DNA from: Phylloscopus collybita
Taxonomy: Eukaryota; Chordata; Aves; Passeriformes; Phylloscopidae
Length of the DNA stretch: 64,000 nucleotides
Reading direction: 5' to 3'
Assembly: GCA_027886175.1 (NCBI GenBank)
Contig: JAJNNQ010000137.1
Coordinates: 35,078,001 to 35,142,000, forward strand
Of this stretch, positions 1 through 24,694 are shown one piece after another (positions within the stretch are counted from its first letter, which is position 1; every line of letters begins with the position of its first letter). A program made the position numbers and the translations under genes. Under the pieces are notes generated by a model. That model worked only from the letters and a program-made list of their open reading frames with translations, made no database searches and had not been told where the DNA came from.

Positions 1-639
1 TATTGTGGTATAGGAAGTGGGTGACTCTTTTCAAAGGGATCTTATGGATGAGGAAATACGTATATTGACCTTTTTCAAGACAGTCTTCCTAGGCTGCCAA
101 GCCCTGTTTCTTAAGGTGAACCAATGCTCATTTGCCTACCTTGCTTTTGACAGTGCCAAAAGAGGAAATAATAGGTCAGATATGCCTTGTACCGTAATGA
201 CAGTCAAATGCTTCATCACCTAAGATTATCCTACTTGTTTGGAATGTGCCTTTCTTCTGTATTTATGCTAGTCCTGCTTTAACACAGTCTGAGCATATAC
301 TGAAAGCTGCTGAGCTTTTAGTTCTGGACATTTACTGAGCTCTTAATTTGATTTTGAAATACTTCAAAAGTATGAAAAATGGCAAGAAGAAAGGACAAGG
401 AGCTGTTATTTTTATCTATCCTTTCTTCTTCTGTAAAGTTTGTGTCCCCACATGATGAACAATGCACAGTCTTAGGGACCTTTTAATTAGTGACATTTTT
501 TTCTGTAGATGTTGACCCCTATATAAGGGTGACCATGAAAGAAACAAGGGTGATGTAAAGTCACTAGTGTAGTATTTCTTAATCTACTAGTAGTTAGTTA
601 TGTGCCACTTGAATTGACCAAGCTTTTTTTTTACTCTAG
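1..639 (+). other. Intron (3' part) upstream of the transmembrane exon
   Basis: This stretch leads into the acceptor at 638-639, which follows a T-rich tract (624-632). I find no exon that joins in phase 0 to the exon at 640. The open frame at 17-223 lacks convincing splice borders. The preceding exon of the gene is therefore taken to lie before the window. Confidence 0.55.
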
Positions 640-12411
<11,772 letters not shown>

Positions 12412-12547
12412 AACGTTGCAAATATTCTGTTCTTTGGGGAAAAGATGAGGAAACACTTAATATGAAAAAACGAGACTTGAAAATAACCCTGGATATTTTT
12501 AAACTTCTTTCTGGATTGTATGGAACTTTCTTGGTTTTTTTCACTTT

Positions 12548-12553
<6 letters not shown>

Positions 12554-12579
<26 letters not shown>
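12554..12579 (+). repeat. Poly-A run within the 3' UTR
   Basis: Twenty-six A residues begin inside an ATTAAA at 12551. Such a run can cause internal oligo-dT priming in RNA libraries. Confidence 0.9.
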
Positions 12580-12590
12580 GAAAGTTGAGA

Positions 12591-12596
12591 AATAAA
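12591..12596 (+). promoter_or_regulatory. Poly(A) signal AATAAA of MYRFL
   Basis: A canonical AATAAA lies 180 nt after the stop codon. A GT-rich stretch at about 12659-12690 could serve as the downstream element. Confidence 0.7.
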
Positions 12597-12997
12597 GTGT
12601 TTGACAACAACCACAGCTCTGCATTTCCAGAAACTGTTTCTAAAAAGACACAAGGTAATGGAGTGTGTGATGTTGTTGTGGGTGGAGTGGGAGCTCCAAA
12701 GTTTACTAGAGAAGCCTTCCCATTGAGTCACAAGGTGCAGAATGACCTCTGGCTTTCTAAACTCCTCAGCGAGGAGTCTAGGTGTGGTTGGATCCAATCG
12801 TAGCCCCAAACTTGGGCAATGATTTAAGTCTAAGGAATTATACATGTGTGAGTTTACAATTTTGTCGTGCAGATGTAAAAAAATGAATTATTTATTATAA
12901 TAAATGATTAGACAAAAATATCTTAATCAGAATTATTTACTACATGGTATAGAAGCTAACAATACTAGTGTTATATACTAGTACACTATACTATATA

Positions 12998-13029
12998 TAT
13001 CATATACTATACTAGTATAGTATATGATA
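12998..13029. repeat. Perfect 32-bp AT-rich palindrome
   Basis: The segment reads the same on both strands around a central ACTAGT and lies in a longer TA-rich stretch (about 12960-13035). It could extrude as a cruciform. Confidence 0.9.
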
Positions 13030-13084
13030 ATGTACTATATCAAAGCAATGATATTAAAGATATCAAAAAAGAAACTATTTTTGA

Positions 13085-13370
13085 GCAGAGATCGGTGTCA
13101 CTCACCCATGCCAGTGATTGTGGGCAAACATCTTTAGCTGACCTTAAGAGGAATCCCCACCCAAGGGAGGAATCTCCACACACGCTCCAAGGAGTATGCT
13201 AGAAATCCCTGCCAATTGAAAGTGGCACTTTTATAGTCTGTATAAGTGGTACTTCTGTAGTATAAAGTGGTTCACTTTCAGTCATATGTCTCCAGGTCAG
13301 CTGTGTCAGCTCAGCATCTTTAGATAAGGATACTTTACAATATCTGCCACATTCACCTCACTCTCAGCAT
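13085..13370. mobile_element. Possible LTR remnant
   Basis: The stretch has the texture of an avian LTR: 'aggaatccccacccaagggaggaatctccacacacgctcc' at about 13150-13190, then 'cttttatagtctgtataagtgg' and 'agtataaagtgg' TATA-like words. The resemblance is from memory. The ends are not defined and no terminal TG/CA with a duplication was found. Confidence 0.4.
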
Positions 13371-15152
13371 GTTTAACTTTGGGGATGAGGAGTCAGATTT
13401 GGTTTTGCATAATTCAACACCAAAAGCAGCATGACACCTCCTCTCAGTTCACCAGTGATAGCTTTGCAAAATTTGCATTGCTCAAGTTTTTACTGCATCC
13501 CAGACAGAACATCTTGCTACAGATGGGTAAATAAAATGATCATATGGATCATAGTGAAGTTATATGATATTGTATGTATAGCAGACAAGAGCAAATGGTT
13601 AGGAGCACTGCTAGCTGGGATACCCTTCAGTTTTCAGAAAATGGGAAGATGATAAAACATTATTTGCAATAAGGAGACCTGCTTCTGTCCTACAGGCATA
13701 TGCCTTCTTTTTGTATCTACTCCCCTTTTTTAGATAGAAATCTATTCTTTTTCCTTTTTTTTTTTTTTGCTAACAGAACCAAAATGAACCAAAACTCTAA
13801 AAGAGAAATGCAGCACTCTGCAAATGCCCTCTAAAATAAGTGTAAGTTAGGGAACAGGTCAATTCAGTTGTCTAATTGTTTAAGAAAGCAGTTCCATTAT
13901 TACCACCACAGCTGAGTTAACAACACTACTGCTGTTTCAATGTGTTATATTTTAGCTACCTTTTTTTTCGCCTCTGAAACTGTACACCACGAATGAACTA
14001 TTTACTCCTAAATTCAGATTATATTTTTTCCTGGTATTTGTGATTTATGTTAGTATGATGAAAGAATAGAAATATTGACAAGAAGAATGTTTTGCCTTCA
14101 TGGCTTTCTAAGTTGCACATGGAAACATACCTGCATGGGAAAATTCTTTCTGGTTATATTTAGGAAATATATTTTTAAGGAGAAGCTATTAAAATGAAAT
14201 TTTGCATTAGTTGCTCAGAAAAAATCAGATATAATAATCAACTAAAGTGTAAATAGTGTTGTAGGATATATTTAAATCAATCTTTTTTTTGTGTAGAGAA
14301 GAGAAAGTAAATATAATAGAGAGACTGTAGGGTTTTAAAGATTTATATAATAAAGGCAACATTTGAACAACTGTCCTCTGAATGAAATTATTTAGCAGTA
14401 AAGGGGAAACATTAGGAAGAAAAATTTATGTCTAAAAAAGGCCTTGGGCGAGTCTTTGTAAACACCAGTGTGCCTTAATTGTGTATTTACTGCCTGACAA
14501 TGTGATGGGAAAGGTTAATTTGTTTCTATGCCTTGATTTGGCATTTCTTTTGTCACTATTTTGGGATTTCCTTTAAGGATCTCCTTCTCACTCATTTTTT
14601 TAGACACATGTGCTAAGTTGGGGTCAATTGCAATGTCTGGCTTTTTTTCCTTAAATGAGTCATTTGTTTAACCTTATGTGTTTAAGGGGTTTTTTTGTGG
14701 TGTGAGTTTTTTTTCCTGGGAAGTATTTGTGCTGTAAACCACTGTTGTGTAATACTCCAGAGACTAACTGGTGTTGGAACTCTGGACATAAAAGAATCAG
14801 AAATTTGTGCCTTTAATTTTTTTGTAGTCCATACTTGAGGATAGAGTCAACCAGAACAAAAATTCTACCTTTTTGGGCCCATTATTCTGTATTGTAATAC
14901 TTTTCCCAATGGCACAGAGCACTGCGGCAGGAGAATATAAACTCTGCTTCCTGCCATCTTTCTGTAGAGTCTAGGGTGAGGTACATGTGGGATAGCAACC
15001 ATTTTCTTCCTTAAAAAGCTTGTGGTGATTTAATTACACAGCAGTCTGCCCGTTTAAGGATTTTCAGCTAGTTCTCTAGTCCTGTCATATGTTTGTAGTA
15101 AGATACTGTTGAAGATTTCTTTCAGGTTGAAGGTGACATGTGAATGTATGAA

Positions 15153-15192
15153 TGTTATCTCAGACATGTGTTCTAACATGTCTGAGATAACA
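15153..15192. repeat. Perfect 17-bp inverted repeat with 6-nt loop
   Basis: Left arm 15153-15169 and right arm 15176-15192 are exact reverse complements around the loop GTTCTA. No transposon ends, poly-T or splice context accompanies it. Confidence 0.9.
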
Positions 15193-18100
15193 AATGGCAA
15201 TCTTGGCAAAAGTTAGGAAAGACGTAGCGGAAACTAAATGCTCGGTTTTAAAATAACTGTGGCTGGGTGCTGTTTAGCTGCTTACTGGGGTTAAACTCTG
15301 ACATAGCCCCACCAGAAACCCAGTGAGTGACTGACCTACATGACCAGATTTTGATCCATTTTGGGCTGGAAAAATAGAAGCTCTAGGAATGATTCTCACT
15401 CCCCTAACTGCCAGGCCTTCACTTTACTATGTTTGGGGAAGTGGAACTCATCTTGACAGCACTGGATTGGTGACATTCTTGGCTCCTGTCCTTCTCCCTT
15501 GTATGGCATTGAACTGGAGCTACCGGAGAAGAATACCACAGGGAAAACATGGCCAGCAGCATTTTCCATCCTGTACAGCCAAAGGAAGTATGGTTTGACC
15601 TTTCCAAATGAAAAGGTTTGAAAAAGTTTAAGCATGCCCATTGTTTCTTTCTTTTTTTTTTTCTGTGTCCTCAGTAACAAAGTTACAACATTTTTAAATA
15701 GTGGTCATTCTAAGTTGAAAGAATTTTTGTGAATACGGAATAATGAATTATTAATGGTTTACGTAAATTCTACTTGGAACAGGAAATTCTCTTTCCCTTA
15801 TCTATTTTTACTACAATGTGGTTGTGAGAGACCTTTAGATATCCATCACTGGAATATTTCTGCCTAATTTAAGAGGGAGCTGAGGCAAAGCAAACTGCCA
15901 GGCTGTGTGAAAGTCACCACTGTAAGTTGCAGAAAGCAAATGCAGGGCTAGAATGAGGTGATCTTGTACCATCTGATCTGGGTTTCAAACCATGCTGTGC
16001 ATACCAAGAACCTGATGTGGCAATTCATGTTTTTACTTGATCGAAACACAAATTACTTTGCTGTGCTTTCACTAATTTTGATCTAGTAGTGGCAGCAGCA
16101 TTTGAACTAAGAACCAGAGATCACTTCAAAGTCCAGTGCATTAAGCCAAGAGGCTGTAAAGGCTGAAAATCCTGCATGGCCACTTCACTGAAACCAAGGA
16201 CAAAGCAGATGAGCAGAATGAGGGGTTCTGAGGTGTGAGTCTGCAGCTGGAATTGCTGATAGCCTTTGGCACACCTGTAGACAGCTGTGGGCAAAGAGGC
16301 ATTTTGGTCTCTTACTGCAGCTCAGTTCAAGAGACTCTTTGGTTCAGAAAATGCCTGGTAGGTGATCAGGGGACTGCCTGGTGATGTTGTGAGCCCACCC
16401 TGAGAAGTTAGCAATCCCCAAAGTGAGTTTGAAGTCCTGCACAGCACAGATCTGAAGGGAGACCTGGGGGTGAGCTTTTGATGAAGTCCTGATTATCTAT
16501 ATTTTTCTAGGACTTTAGCTTGCTTTATTTTAGCATTCTAGGATGTTAGCTTTCAGAAAAATACTTTCATTAAGATTTGCTATTGTGTTAAATTCTACTC
16601 ACAGTACAAGAAGTTCCTCACTCAGGAATTGCTGACTTCTTGAACTACAAATCTGTTGCATAGAACTTGAGCCAATCCACCTGCAAAATGCAAACCTGAT
16701 TTATATCAGGTTTACTCTTTCTATTGACGTGAGTGCCGCAGCATGTTTTAAATAAGCTAGTTCATTTTAGGTATAGAAACTACTTTCAAAATACACAGAA
16801 AATGAATCATAATTTTTCAGTTGCAGTGCTGTAAGACTTTTATATATGTTGCTTTATATGAAGACATGGCTTTTATATGTGACATTATAGTACACTCAAA
16901 AGCATTGAACAACTGACGGAAACTCATGATAAGGAATCATTTACTGATCTTGCCTTCATCTTGGAATAATTCTATTAATGTCCCAGATAGATTGTGCTAC
17001 AGAGAAACAACTTAGTTCAGATTTGTGTCCTGGATTGCTGATAGTCTGCCATGGCAAAAATCCCATCTGCTCTGCTGGCTTTTGTGGATCTTCCTCCAGA
17101 AGATGTTTGCTTCCTCCCATGTTCCCTACATGTTGGACAAGGCAAAAGACATTACTGGCTTTGATTTGAGCTTTTCTCATACTGATGGGGTATAACTGGC
17201 TTTTCTCTCACACAGGGATTTCTTACTTGCCTTTGGAAATATTAAATTGTTCCTATCTGTTTCTTTCTGTGGGCACAAGTTTTGTATTTTTCAACTTCCT
17301 GGCTTCAGATTTTCTTGTGTCTTGAAAAACATAATTTGGCTGAGCCTCCATCGAATTCGATTGTAATTGGTCAACACCTTAAAATTATTAGTAAGCAGAA
17401 TAGTGAAGCTGGTCATATCAGCTTGTAAATTTGATGTTGGGTTAAAAGCCGGGATTTAGTTCATTCCAGACAAAAGAATCTTGAGTAATGTCTCTCAGGT
17501 TTCTTAAGGGAGATGCTTCTTTTTGAAACAGGATATTTGGGAAGTTTTAGTTTGTAGCTCTAAAGCTTTGGATAACATCTATGACACAAGGAAGCTGGGA
17601 TGCAGTCCTGCTCCTCTGTACACCTGGGATCACTGATGAAGCCTTCATGCCTCCATTTCTCACTAATAAAACTTTGCTAATTGTTTTTACTTGATGCAGG
17701 GGAAGAGGATTTGGAAGTGGGTCCGTGTTGTAAGGGTAAATCAATTAGGCACACTGAAATGCTCAGATGTGTCAGGATTATATATGTCTGGGACTAATCA
17801 AACAGGTCCTGTTTTAGTAAAACAATGTGCTCAGTACTTTAGAAAAATCAGGCCCAGTGAGGAGTGTACTAGGTGTAGATTTAGCTTTTCGGCTTAAATG
17901 CTTTGATTCTGTCATTTAACTCAATATCCTTCTCAAGCTACAGAAATATTTCTCCAGAAAAAGTAATTTAAAGAAACTGTTTTCACTGTTATGCTTCCAC
18001 AACTCCTTCCCTGCACTTATGCATGCAAAGTATTTGTTAAATTCTTCTAATATAGACAGAGTAATTTTAATTAACATCTGCAAACCATCACATAATACCT

Positions 18101-21100
18101 GGAGTGGCAGTTGCTGGCTATGAGTCATGCATTTAGCTGAAAGAACTGCTTTCTAAGGAAAGGACAAGGCATAAGTATGTCCCAGTCCTAGATCACATAT
18201 ATTTGTCCAGTGACTTACTTGCCCTCCTTCTTATCTTGGGGCTGTGCCAGCAGGTGGTCAGGAAGGAGCAGCCTGGCTGGTGCACCCAGGGCACTGTGGG
18301 CATTGCCTGAACCTCAGTGAGATTCAAGATGTGTAATGGCACTTTAGTCAGTCCTAGTGTGCCTTGTTCAGGTACAGCACCATTAAAAAAAGAAAACTTC
18401 GTGCACTCAGGCACTGATCAGCACTTTGGGCACTGATTTTCTCATAAGTATACTTTCCTCTCCCCTCTTGAGCTTCACCAAATAACACGTTTTCTGTCAA
18501 AACAGCACAGGAACGAACATTTTCAGTGCGAACCCTGTATTCAAAATAACAGGTTTTGCACTGGCAGTCCTGACCCAATTTTCACTCTGGTTGCTATGGT
18601 GCTCTGCGGGCTGGGTGGCCAGCAGGGCAGGGCGATGTGGGGATGGCACACAAGCCTTTTGTTGCTCCTTGGCCAGGGTCCAGCCAGCTTGTTTCCCCCC
18701 TTCTCTCTCCACCCCACAGCAGCTGGCAGCAGCCTACGTCTGCTGATCAGGAGCAGTGGTCAGGCTGCAGCCTCTGATGCCTCTCTGGGCCTGTGTCCTG
18801 GAGGAGGCACCTTCTCCCAGGCACCCAAAGCTGTTCCTTTGCAGACCAGAAGTCCCATCCTTTGGCTGTATGCCCCTATATTGGATAAGCCATTGGGTTT
18901 TAAGCAGGCTCCCTCTCCTCATCCCTCACTAGTTGCTTTCCAGACATCTTGTGTCCTGCTTTACTCCCTCCAGGAAAGGAACTCATCGCAATACTTTTAA
19001 AGGATGAGATCTAAAATAGGTCATCTTCTTAGTAACAGATAGAAAGTGTCTTCTATGAACAGGATTTGAAACAAAACTCATTATTTTAAAGGCAGATTTT
19101 AAAATTTCTAGTTGATGTTAAATATATCACAATTGCCTACATGCAGCAATATAAGCACAGGATTTGCAAATTTGAGTTTAATGTTAATTTAGCTGGTAGA
19201 TAGTCTGCAGGGTAATCAGTGCTTTGCATTTTTCATTCAGTCTTAATGTTTCACTTTGCCTTCCACAACATAATCCAAACCACAGACCAGCTGGCTGTGT
19301 TGATTAAAATCCTTTTTCTGCTTTTTTATTAATCTTCATGGTTTTGCCCTAGAATTATGAAGTGGTCATGGTCTATCAGGAAAGAAATCAGCTGGGCCAG
19401 AATGCAGTATTTACAAGTTGAGATTTCTGCCCAAAGCATACTGCTGATACCTAAAATAAGTTGTGTCCTGACTACTTTGTTTTATCTGCAGAGCTTGACA
19501 TGAATTTGGAACAAAGCTCTTCGGGTTAAATTACTTACAAATAATTCATTATGCATTTGGATGACACATTTCCTCACTGAAAACCCAGATTAAGAGAGTA
19601 TCATTAGAGGGTGAAGGTGACAGAGGACTTTTGTTGTCGATAGGCCTAATCCTGCATTTTGGAGGCACAGAGTCATGCAAGCTCTTCCTGTGGACCCTCA
19701 TGTCTTTACCTTGATGGTAGAGGGGGAATGGTTGGAGTCAGGGTAGTGCTGCAAGGGGGAAATGCTGCAAGTGCTGCTGTGCATCGGAGGTTCCTCAAGA
19801 TGCACAGCAAAGGGACAAGAATAATTCTCAAACTGGAGGTGATGGAGCAGCAGGAAGGATACTCTGATTCCAAAATTAGCCCAAAAGCTGCTGGGACGAA
19901 GTTTTGATCTTCCTTCCTCTGTAAAATGCCTTGCACAAAAGCTGTTCAAACTTGGTAAGATAGACCCCAACAAGTAATGTGCTCTGTGTGTTGTTGCTTT
20001 TTTGTAAATAACTATTTGATCACGGTGAATTGAATTTTTCACAAATTTGATGTGATGATTAGGCAATCACTTTAGCATGTATTTTTTCAATTATCTCTTG
20101 TTAACAAAATGAGGCAGTAGCTAAGCATGATGTATATTTTCTGACTTCTCACAGTGTTAATTAGAGGCTTGAATATTCTTGCTGATGTGTTTGGATATCT
20201 TTCCATCTACTGGTGGTTATAATGGTTGTGTCCTGTAGTTATGCCACCCATAAATGGGCCAAGACCATACACTTAAGGATGATACTCTGAAAATGTTGAA
20301 CAAGGAGACACATCTGCTCACAGAGCTTTGCTGCACTCTTCCCTTCCCTGCTCTGTGTTGCTGTTGGGGACTGTGTCAGTGCATACGTTTGGGGCAGAAA
20401 AAACACAGTATGATGATGCTGATAAAAAATGTCTACTAACACCTCAGGGTTTTGCTGCAGGGAGTTGGTTAAGTGCTAGGCTTTACTCTTTTATTTCCAT
20501 GGTTGCATTTAACTGCAAACACCCATTTTTACTACCCAGAGTAAATTTCGTTTTGGATTTCGTACCATTGCTATCTGCTTTGAGCTTTAGCAAGGGGATG
20601 TGAGATGTACAGGTTGAGGAGTCAAGGCCCCAGATTTTTCTAGAAGAAAATCTTTTCTAGATTTCTCTATCACTCTGAGGAATGACATGCTTCAGCTCAG
20701 CATGTCTCTCACCAGTGCAGGGGTATCCATCCTACAGCAGAGTAGGACAGAGATGGGCCAGGAAGGCATGAAATACCTGCAGCATTAAACCCATGGCCTT
20801 TCATGATACCAAGAAGAATGATATTTCCTCTGAGCCAGATCTGTGACTTGGACAGTTGAGCACAAGCTTTGACTATCTGTGAACAGAGTGTTCTCTAAAT
20901 TATTGCATGTGTTGTAAGTCTTTATTGAACACCCTTCCTGCAAACTCATGATTCCCAGTTTCTAGGCTGTCTGGGAGTCTGCTGCAACCTTATGATTTTG
21001 CAATTTTAAACATTAAGAAGCAATTTCTTATTCTTCCTTTGGAGGGTCTTGGCTGCAAAAAAAAAGTGGCTTCCTGTCTTTCCAATTTACTTTTGTCAGT

Positions 21101-22499
21101 TTTTTAGGCATTGATAATAGTTTTCTGATTTCTTCAGGCAAAGGAACTTGCACTAGCAAGTTGTTGAGGTAACCTGATTGCTGGTAGGGTGCTGGTGAGC
21201 CCTGTTTGGCTGGCTGCTGGAGGCTCATGGGGACTACTTAAAAAAACAAACCATGAAAGTTACTGCATGGAACAGGTTAATTGCCTTGTTTTTACCCTCA
21301 AGACTGCACAGCTCTTACTTTCACTGGACTCTTGCCATCTCAGGTATTCTCTTTACTAAAGTGCAAATAACAGCTGAGGTCTGGCTGCTGAAGTGGCTGT
21401 AGTGGTATTCAGTTCCTTCTCTCCCCCTGTAGCCTCCTGTGCTCCCATCTAGCTTTCTCCTACAGCATCATGGCCAAAGCAGTACTAATTATCCTCTTGT
21501 CAGTTGTTTTATGACTTTCCTAGGTGACCTACTTGCTTTCAGGGTCTGCCTTGTCTCTTGGTAACTATAATCCCAAAATTCTTACCTTTATCTTCCAGAA
21601 ATGTTCAATGGGCTTGGGATCTCTCTGTTGGCTTTTGTGTTTCTCTTCCCTTCTGGGTCATCACTTTTGTCCCTATACTTTCTCATATAAATCCCTCTTT
21701 CAGGTCACTATTTCCTACAAATCCTAACCTAAGTCATCAAATGCTCAGCCATGCTACCGAATATATGCTTTGTGAACTTTCATACCACAGTTTTGTTCCT
21801 TCAACATCTTCTGTGTTTGTGATGATCTTACTGACTTCAGCTGGTGCTCCAGTCAGCAGTGATGGGCCTCTGGGAACACAGAGCAGACCTACAGGTGCTT
21901 TATCTGCACGTGCTCCTGGGCACAGAGTGCAAGCTGGATGCTTCACAAGCAGAAAATAATAATAAAAAAAAATTAATAGAAGTGCTTAAAAAATTGGAAA
22001 CTCTGTGTTTCTGGTTCACTTTACTGTTCCTTAAGGATTTTTTTTTTTGCATTAAGTCATGTGGTTATATATGTTTTTCAAGATAACAGAGAGTTACATG
22101 AAGGATCTCATTTAATCCTCCTGTCTTGGCAAGGTTTAGTTTCCTTGCTTCTGTTTAGACCCTGTGTTTTCTTATTTAAACTGAATTAGGTATGATGGTT
22201 ACACAAATCAAAACAAAAACGGTCTGGGTACACAAGAAGCAACAATGTTCTGTTTCTGGAATAAGATATATGTAGAATTTTTTTTTTTTTCAATGTAGAA
22301 ATAATTAAAAAAATCTGAATCTGTCAAAGTCAAGCATATTAAAGCAGATGGCTGAAAGAAGACCCATATGCTGTAACATAGGATACGATTTTCTTTCTCT
22401 TCCATGTCTGCCCTCCGAGAGATGAAAAACTACAAGGGCTGAAACTGAAAGCATCATTAAATGTTAATCTGCTGGGGCTTCCTTAGTGCTAGCGAGGTC

Positions 22500-22730
22500 A
22501 AGCTCTGCTGCAGAACGCGGTGACAGATGGAGCATCCTCTGTGAAATCACTCCGTGCTGCCAAACGCCGCCGAGAGCCGCGCCGGTCTGTGCCGGTGCCC
22601 GTGCTCTGCCCGCCCGCCCCGGCAGCTCCGGGGGCTGGCAGCGCTCCCGGGGACCCGGCCCCTGGCGCAGGACAAGGGTGGCACGGGCATATCGTGCGGA
22701 CACCCAGGCGGGGAGAGGATGGCCTTTAGA
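22500..22730. promoter_or_regulatory. CpG-rich block, possible promoter
   Basis: This short, sharply GC-rich block has many CpGs, densest at 22563-22700, inside an AT-rich region. GC-box-like words such as CCCGCCC (about 22607-22618) are present and there is no TATA box. CpG retention suggests an unmethylated promoter or enhancer. It could start a neighbouring gene's 5' UTR or a lncRNA. A possible donor is CCG|GTAATG near 22740. No coding exon is claimed. Confidence 0.45.
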
Positions 22731-24651
22731 TTAGGGCCGGTAATGAGCTTTCTGCCTCCCTGAGCATATTGTAACCTGCAGGCAGGAAAATGCGGGTTTT
22801 GAAAATGGTTTGCCCTGGCGTAGCGCTGAGCTGGGGATCTCTAATTCCCTCTGAAGGGCAATGTCCCTGCTGAGCCTGGTTCCTGTGTTTTTCGTCGTCT
22901 TGTATTAGAAGGGCTCAGGTCTTGGAGACTTACCATGTTTGCAAAATTAAGTTGAAAGCTCCTGACTGACAGCCTTAAGGGCTTTTCACCTGAACAAGTA
23001 AAGCTATTCTGCAGCTTTGGCAGAAGAACAGGGTTTTGCTTGGTCTCTAGATACACCTGCTTGTGACCAGGATCCCTGCATTGCTGCATCTTTTGGCATC
23101 ACCACTTTGTAACTCACTGGCTAATTTAGTCATGAAGCTGCTGACGGGAAAACAAACCAGCTGAGTTCCTCCCTAAAGCTTTGGCTCAGCAAAAATGGGA
23201 ACAATACCCAAATCAATGCCTGCCCCAGCTGCTTTTTGCCAAAGTCCTTTGCAGTGGAGGAGCTGAGACTGCTCCCCGGGGCTGCCAGAGCAGACACCAT
23301 GCATTAGGACCTGTCTGCTCTCGTTCAGGAGGGAGATAACATGAGCACTAGTTCAATGTGACCTCCCCCAGTGGCATTGCACACAGTTGTCTGCAAGCCT
23401 CATCCTCTGTTACACTCTGCTGCAGTGTAAACCTGGGCCGTAAGAGTGAGAGTTTAGCTACGTGGTGCTTTCCAGGGACAAGTGGGCAAGCCAGCTAGAA
23501 GCCCACCCTAAAAATATTAGCGAGCTCTCTACAAATATTGCTGATGAGCCCTGCAGCAGTGTAACTAGAGAGCCCTCACAACTTGTAAAAACTCTCCTGA
23601 CATTTCCATCAAGGATTAGGGAAAGAGGAACAGCCCTCTTGACTCCTTAGGAGAGGTCTTTTGACATCTGCTGCAGGGTAACAATGGTCCTTATCACAGT
23701 TTCCAGAAATATGAACTTCACTTTAGGGAATCTGGGCAGGACAGTTTATGTCAGCTCAAGTATTGAATGGAATCATGTATAATTTTCTGAGTGATCCAAG
23801 TTAAACATCAGTTCCCACATGACAAAGTAGTTCATTGCCTCACTTGCTTGCATTGCCTGCTTCTGAGCTCTGAGCCAGAGAGTGCATCAAGGTGTCTTCT
23901 GTGGGGCACAGGGGCCCCTGGGAGCCACCTCAATCCTCCATGAGAAAAGCCATTCCCAATAGTGACCATTAGCCTTGCCTGTGATGAACAGCAACTCTTC
24001 TCTCTTTTCCATATTGTTGGTGCTTTTTCCTTTGTTATTAAGAATTGGTATTGCATTATTCTGACCCATTCTTAGTTGTTTTCCTTAACGAGTTCCTCTA
24101 AGGAACCTTGTTTAAGCAAACAAAATTTGAAGTGTAAACTTTAGAAATATCTGACACACACATGTATCTTTGGCAGGATTCAAGCACAGAAAAGAGGGAA
24201 TAGATAAACTGACAGATGGGAAAGGATACAGCTGAAGGAACTGATCCATGAAGGGGCCTCTTTAACATGTGAGGCTGCTTTGTACTCACTACCTTTGCTT
24301 TTATTTGGATTGTAATGTCAAAAGAAACTAAAATAACTGAAGCACAGATAGTCATACTTGAAGGAAATGACACATTTGTGATAAATTAACCATTTCCCTA
24401 CTTGAGGAGAAAATACCTTAGGCACAAGCTAGATGGTGCTAGAGCATATGGCTAAGATGATGTTCACCTAACAGCTGCGTGAAATTAAAGTATGATGATC
24501 AAAACAGACTTTACTAAGGGAACCTCTGCAGTGTTAGAGGCTTTTTAACACCTGGTTTTGCCTGCTGCTTTTGTTCTGACAGTATAAGAGTTGTTTCTAC
24601 ATCCCTGAGCCTCTGAAATGCCCTGTCAAATATATCAACTTATAGAAACTG

Positions 24652-24694
24652 CTCTTTGATATTCTTATAATGCAGCACTCTTTGATATTCTTAT
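24652..24694. repeat. 17-bp direct duplication
   Basis: CTCTTTGATATTCTTAT occurs at 24652-24668 and again at 24678-24694, a local duplication with a 26-bp period. Confidence 0.85.

Larger units (their letters stand above)
12412..12640 (+). other. Probable 3' UTR of MYRFL
   Basis: A short AT-rich 3' UTR follows the stop codon and contains a 26-nt A run before the poly(A) signal. The end is approximate: cleavage is expected 10-30 nt after the AATAAA at 12591. Longer forms cannot be excluded. Confidence 0.6.
12641..22499. other. Intergenic, no gene recognised
   Basis: This AT-rich sequence lies downstream of MYRFL. Apart from the palindrome at 12998, the LTR-like stretch at 13085 and the hairpin at 15153, I see no repeats or exons I can support. 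Short open frames (up to about 134 codons, for example 18596-19000) show no domain, codon bias or splice context. Confidence 0.5.

Noticed and set aside
17..223. Possible upstream MYRFL exon with donor near AAG|GTGAAC (about 114)
   Set aside because: No acceptor gives a reasonable exon length in phase with the exon at 640, and the peptide has no family resemblance I can recognise.
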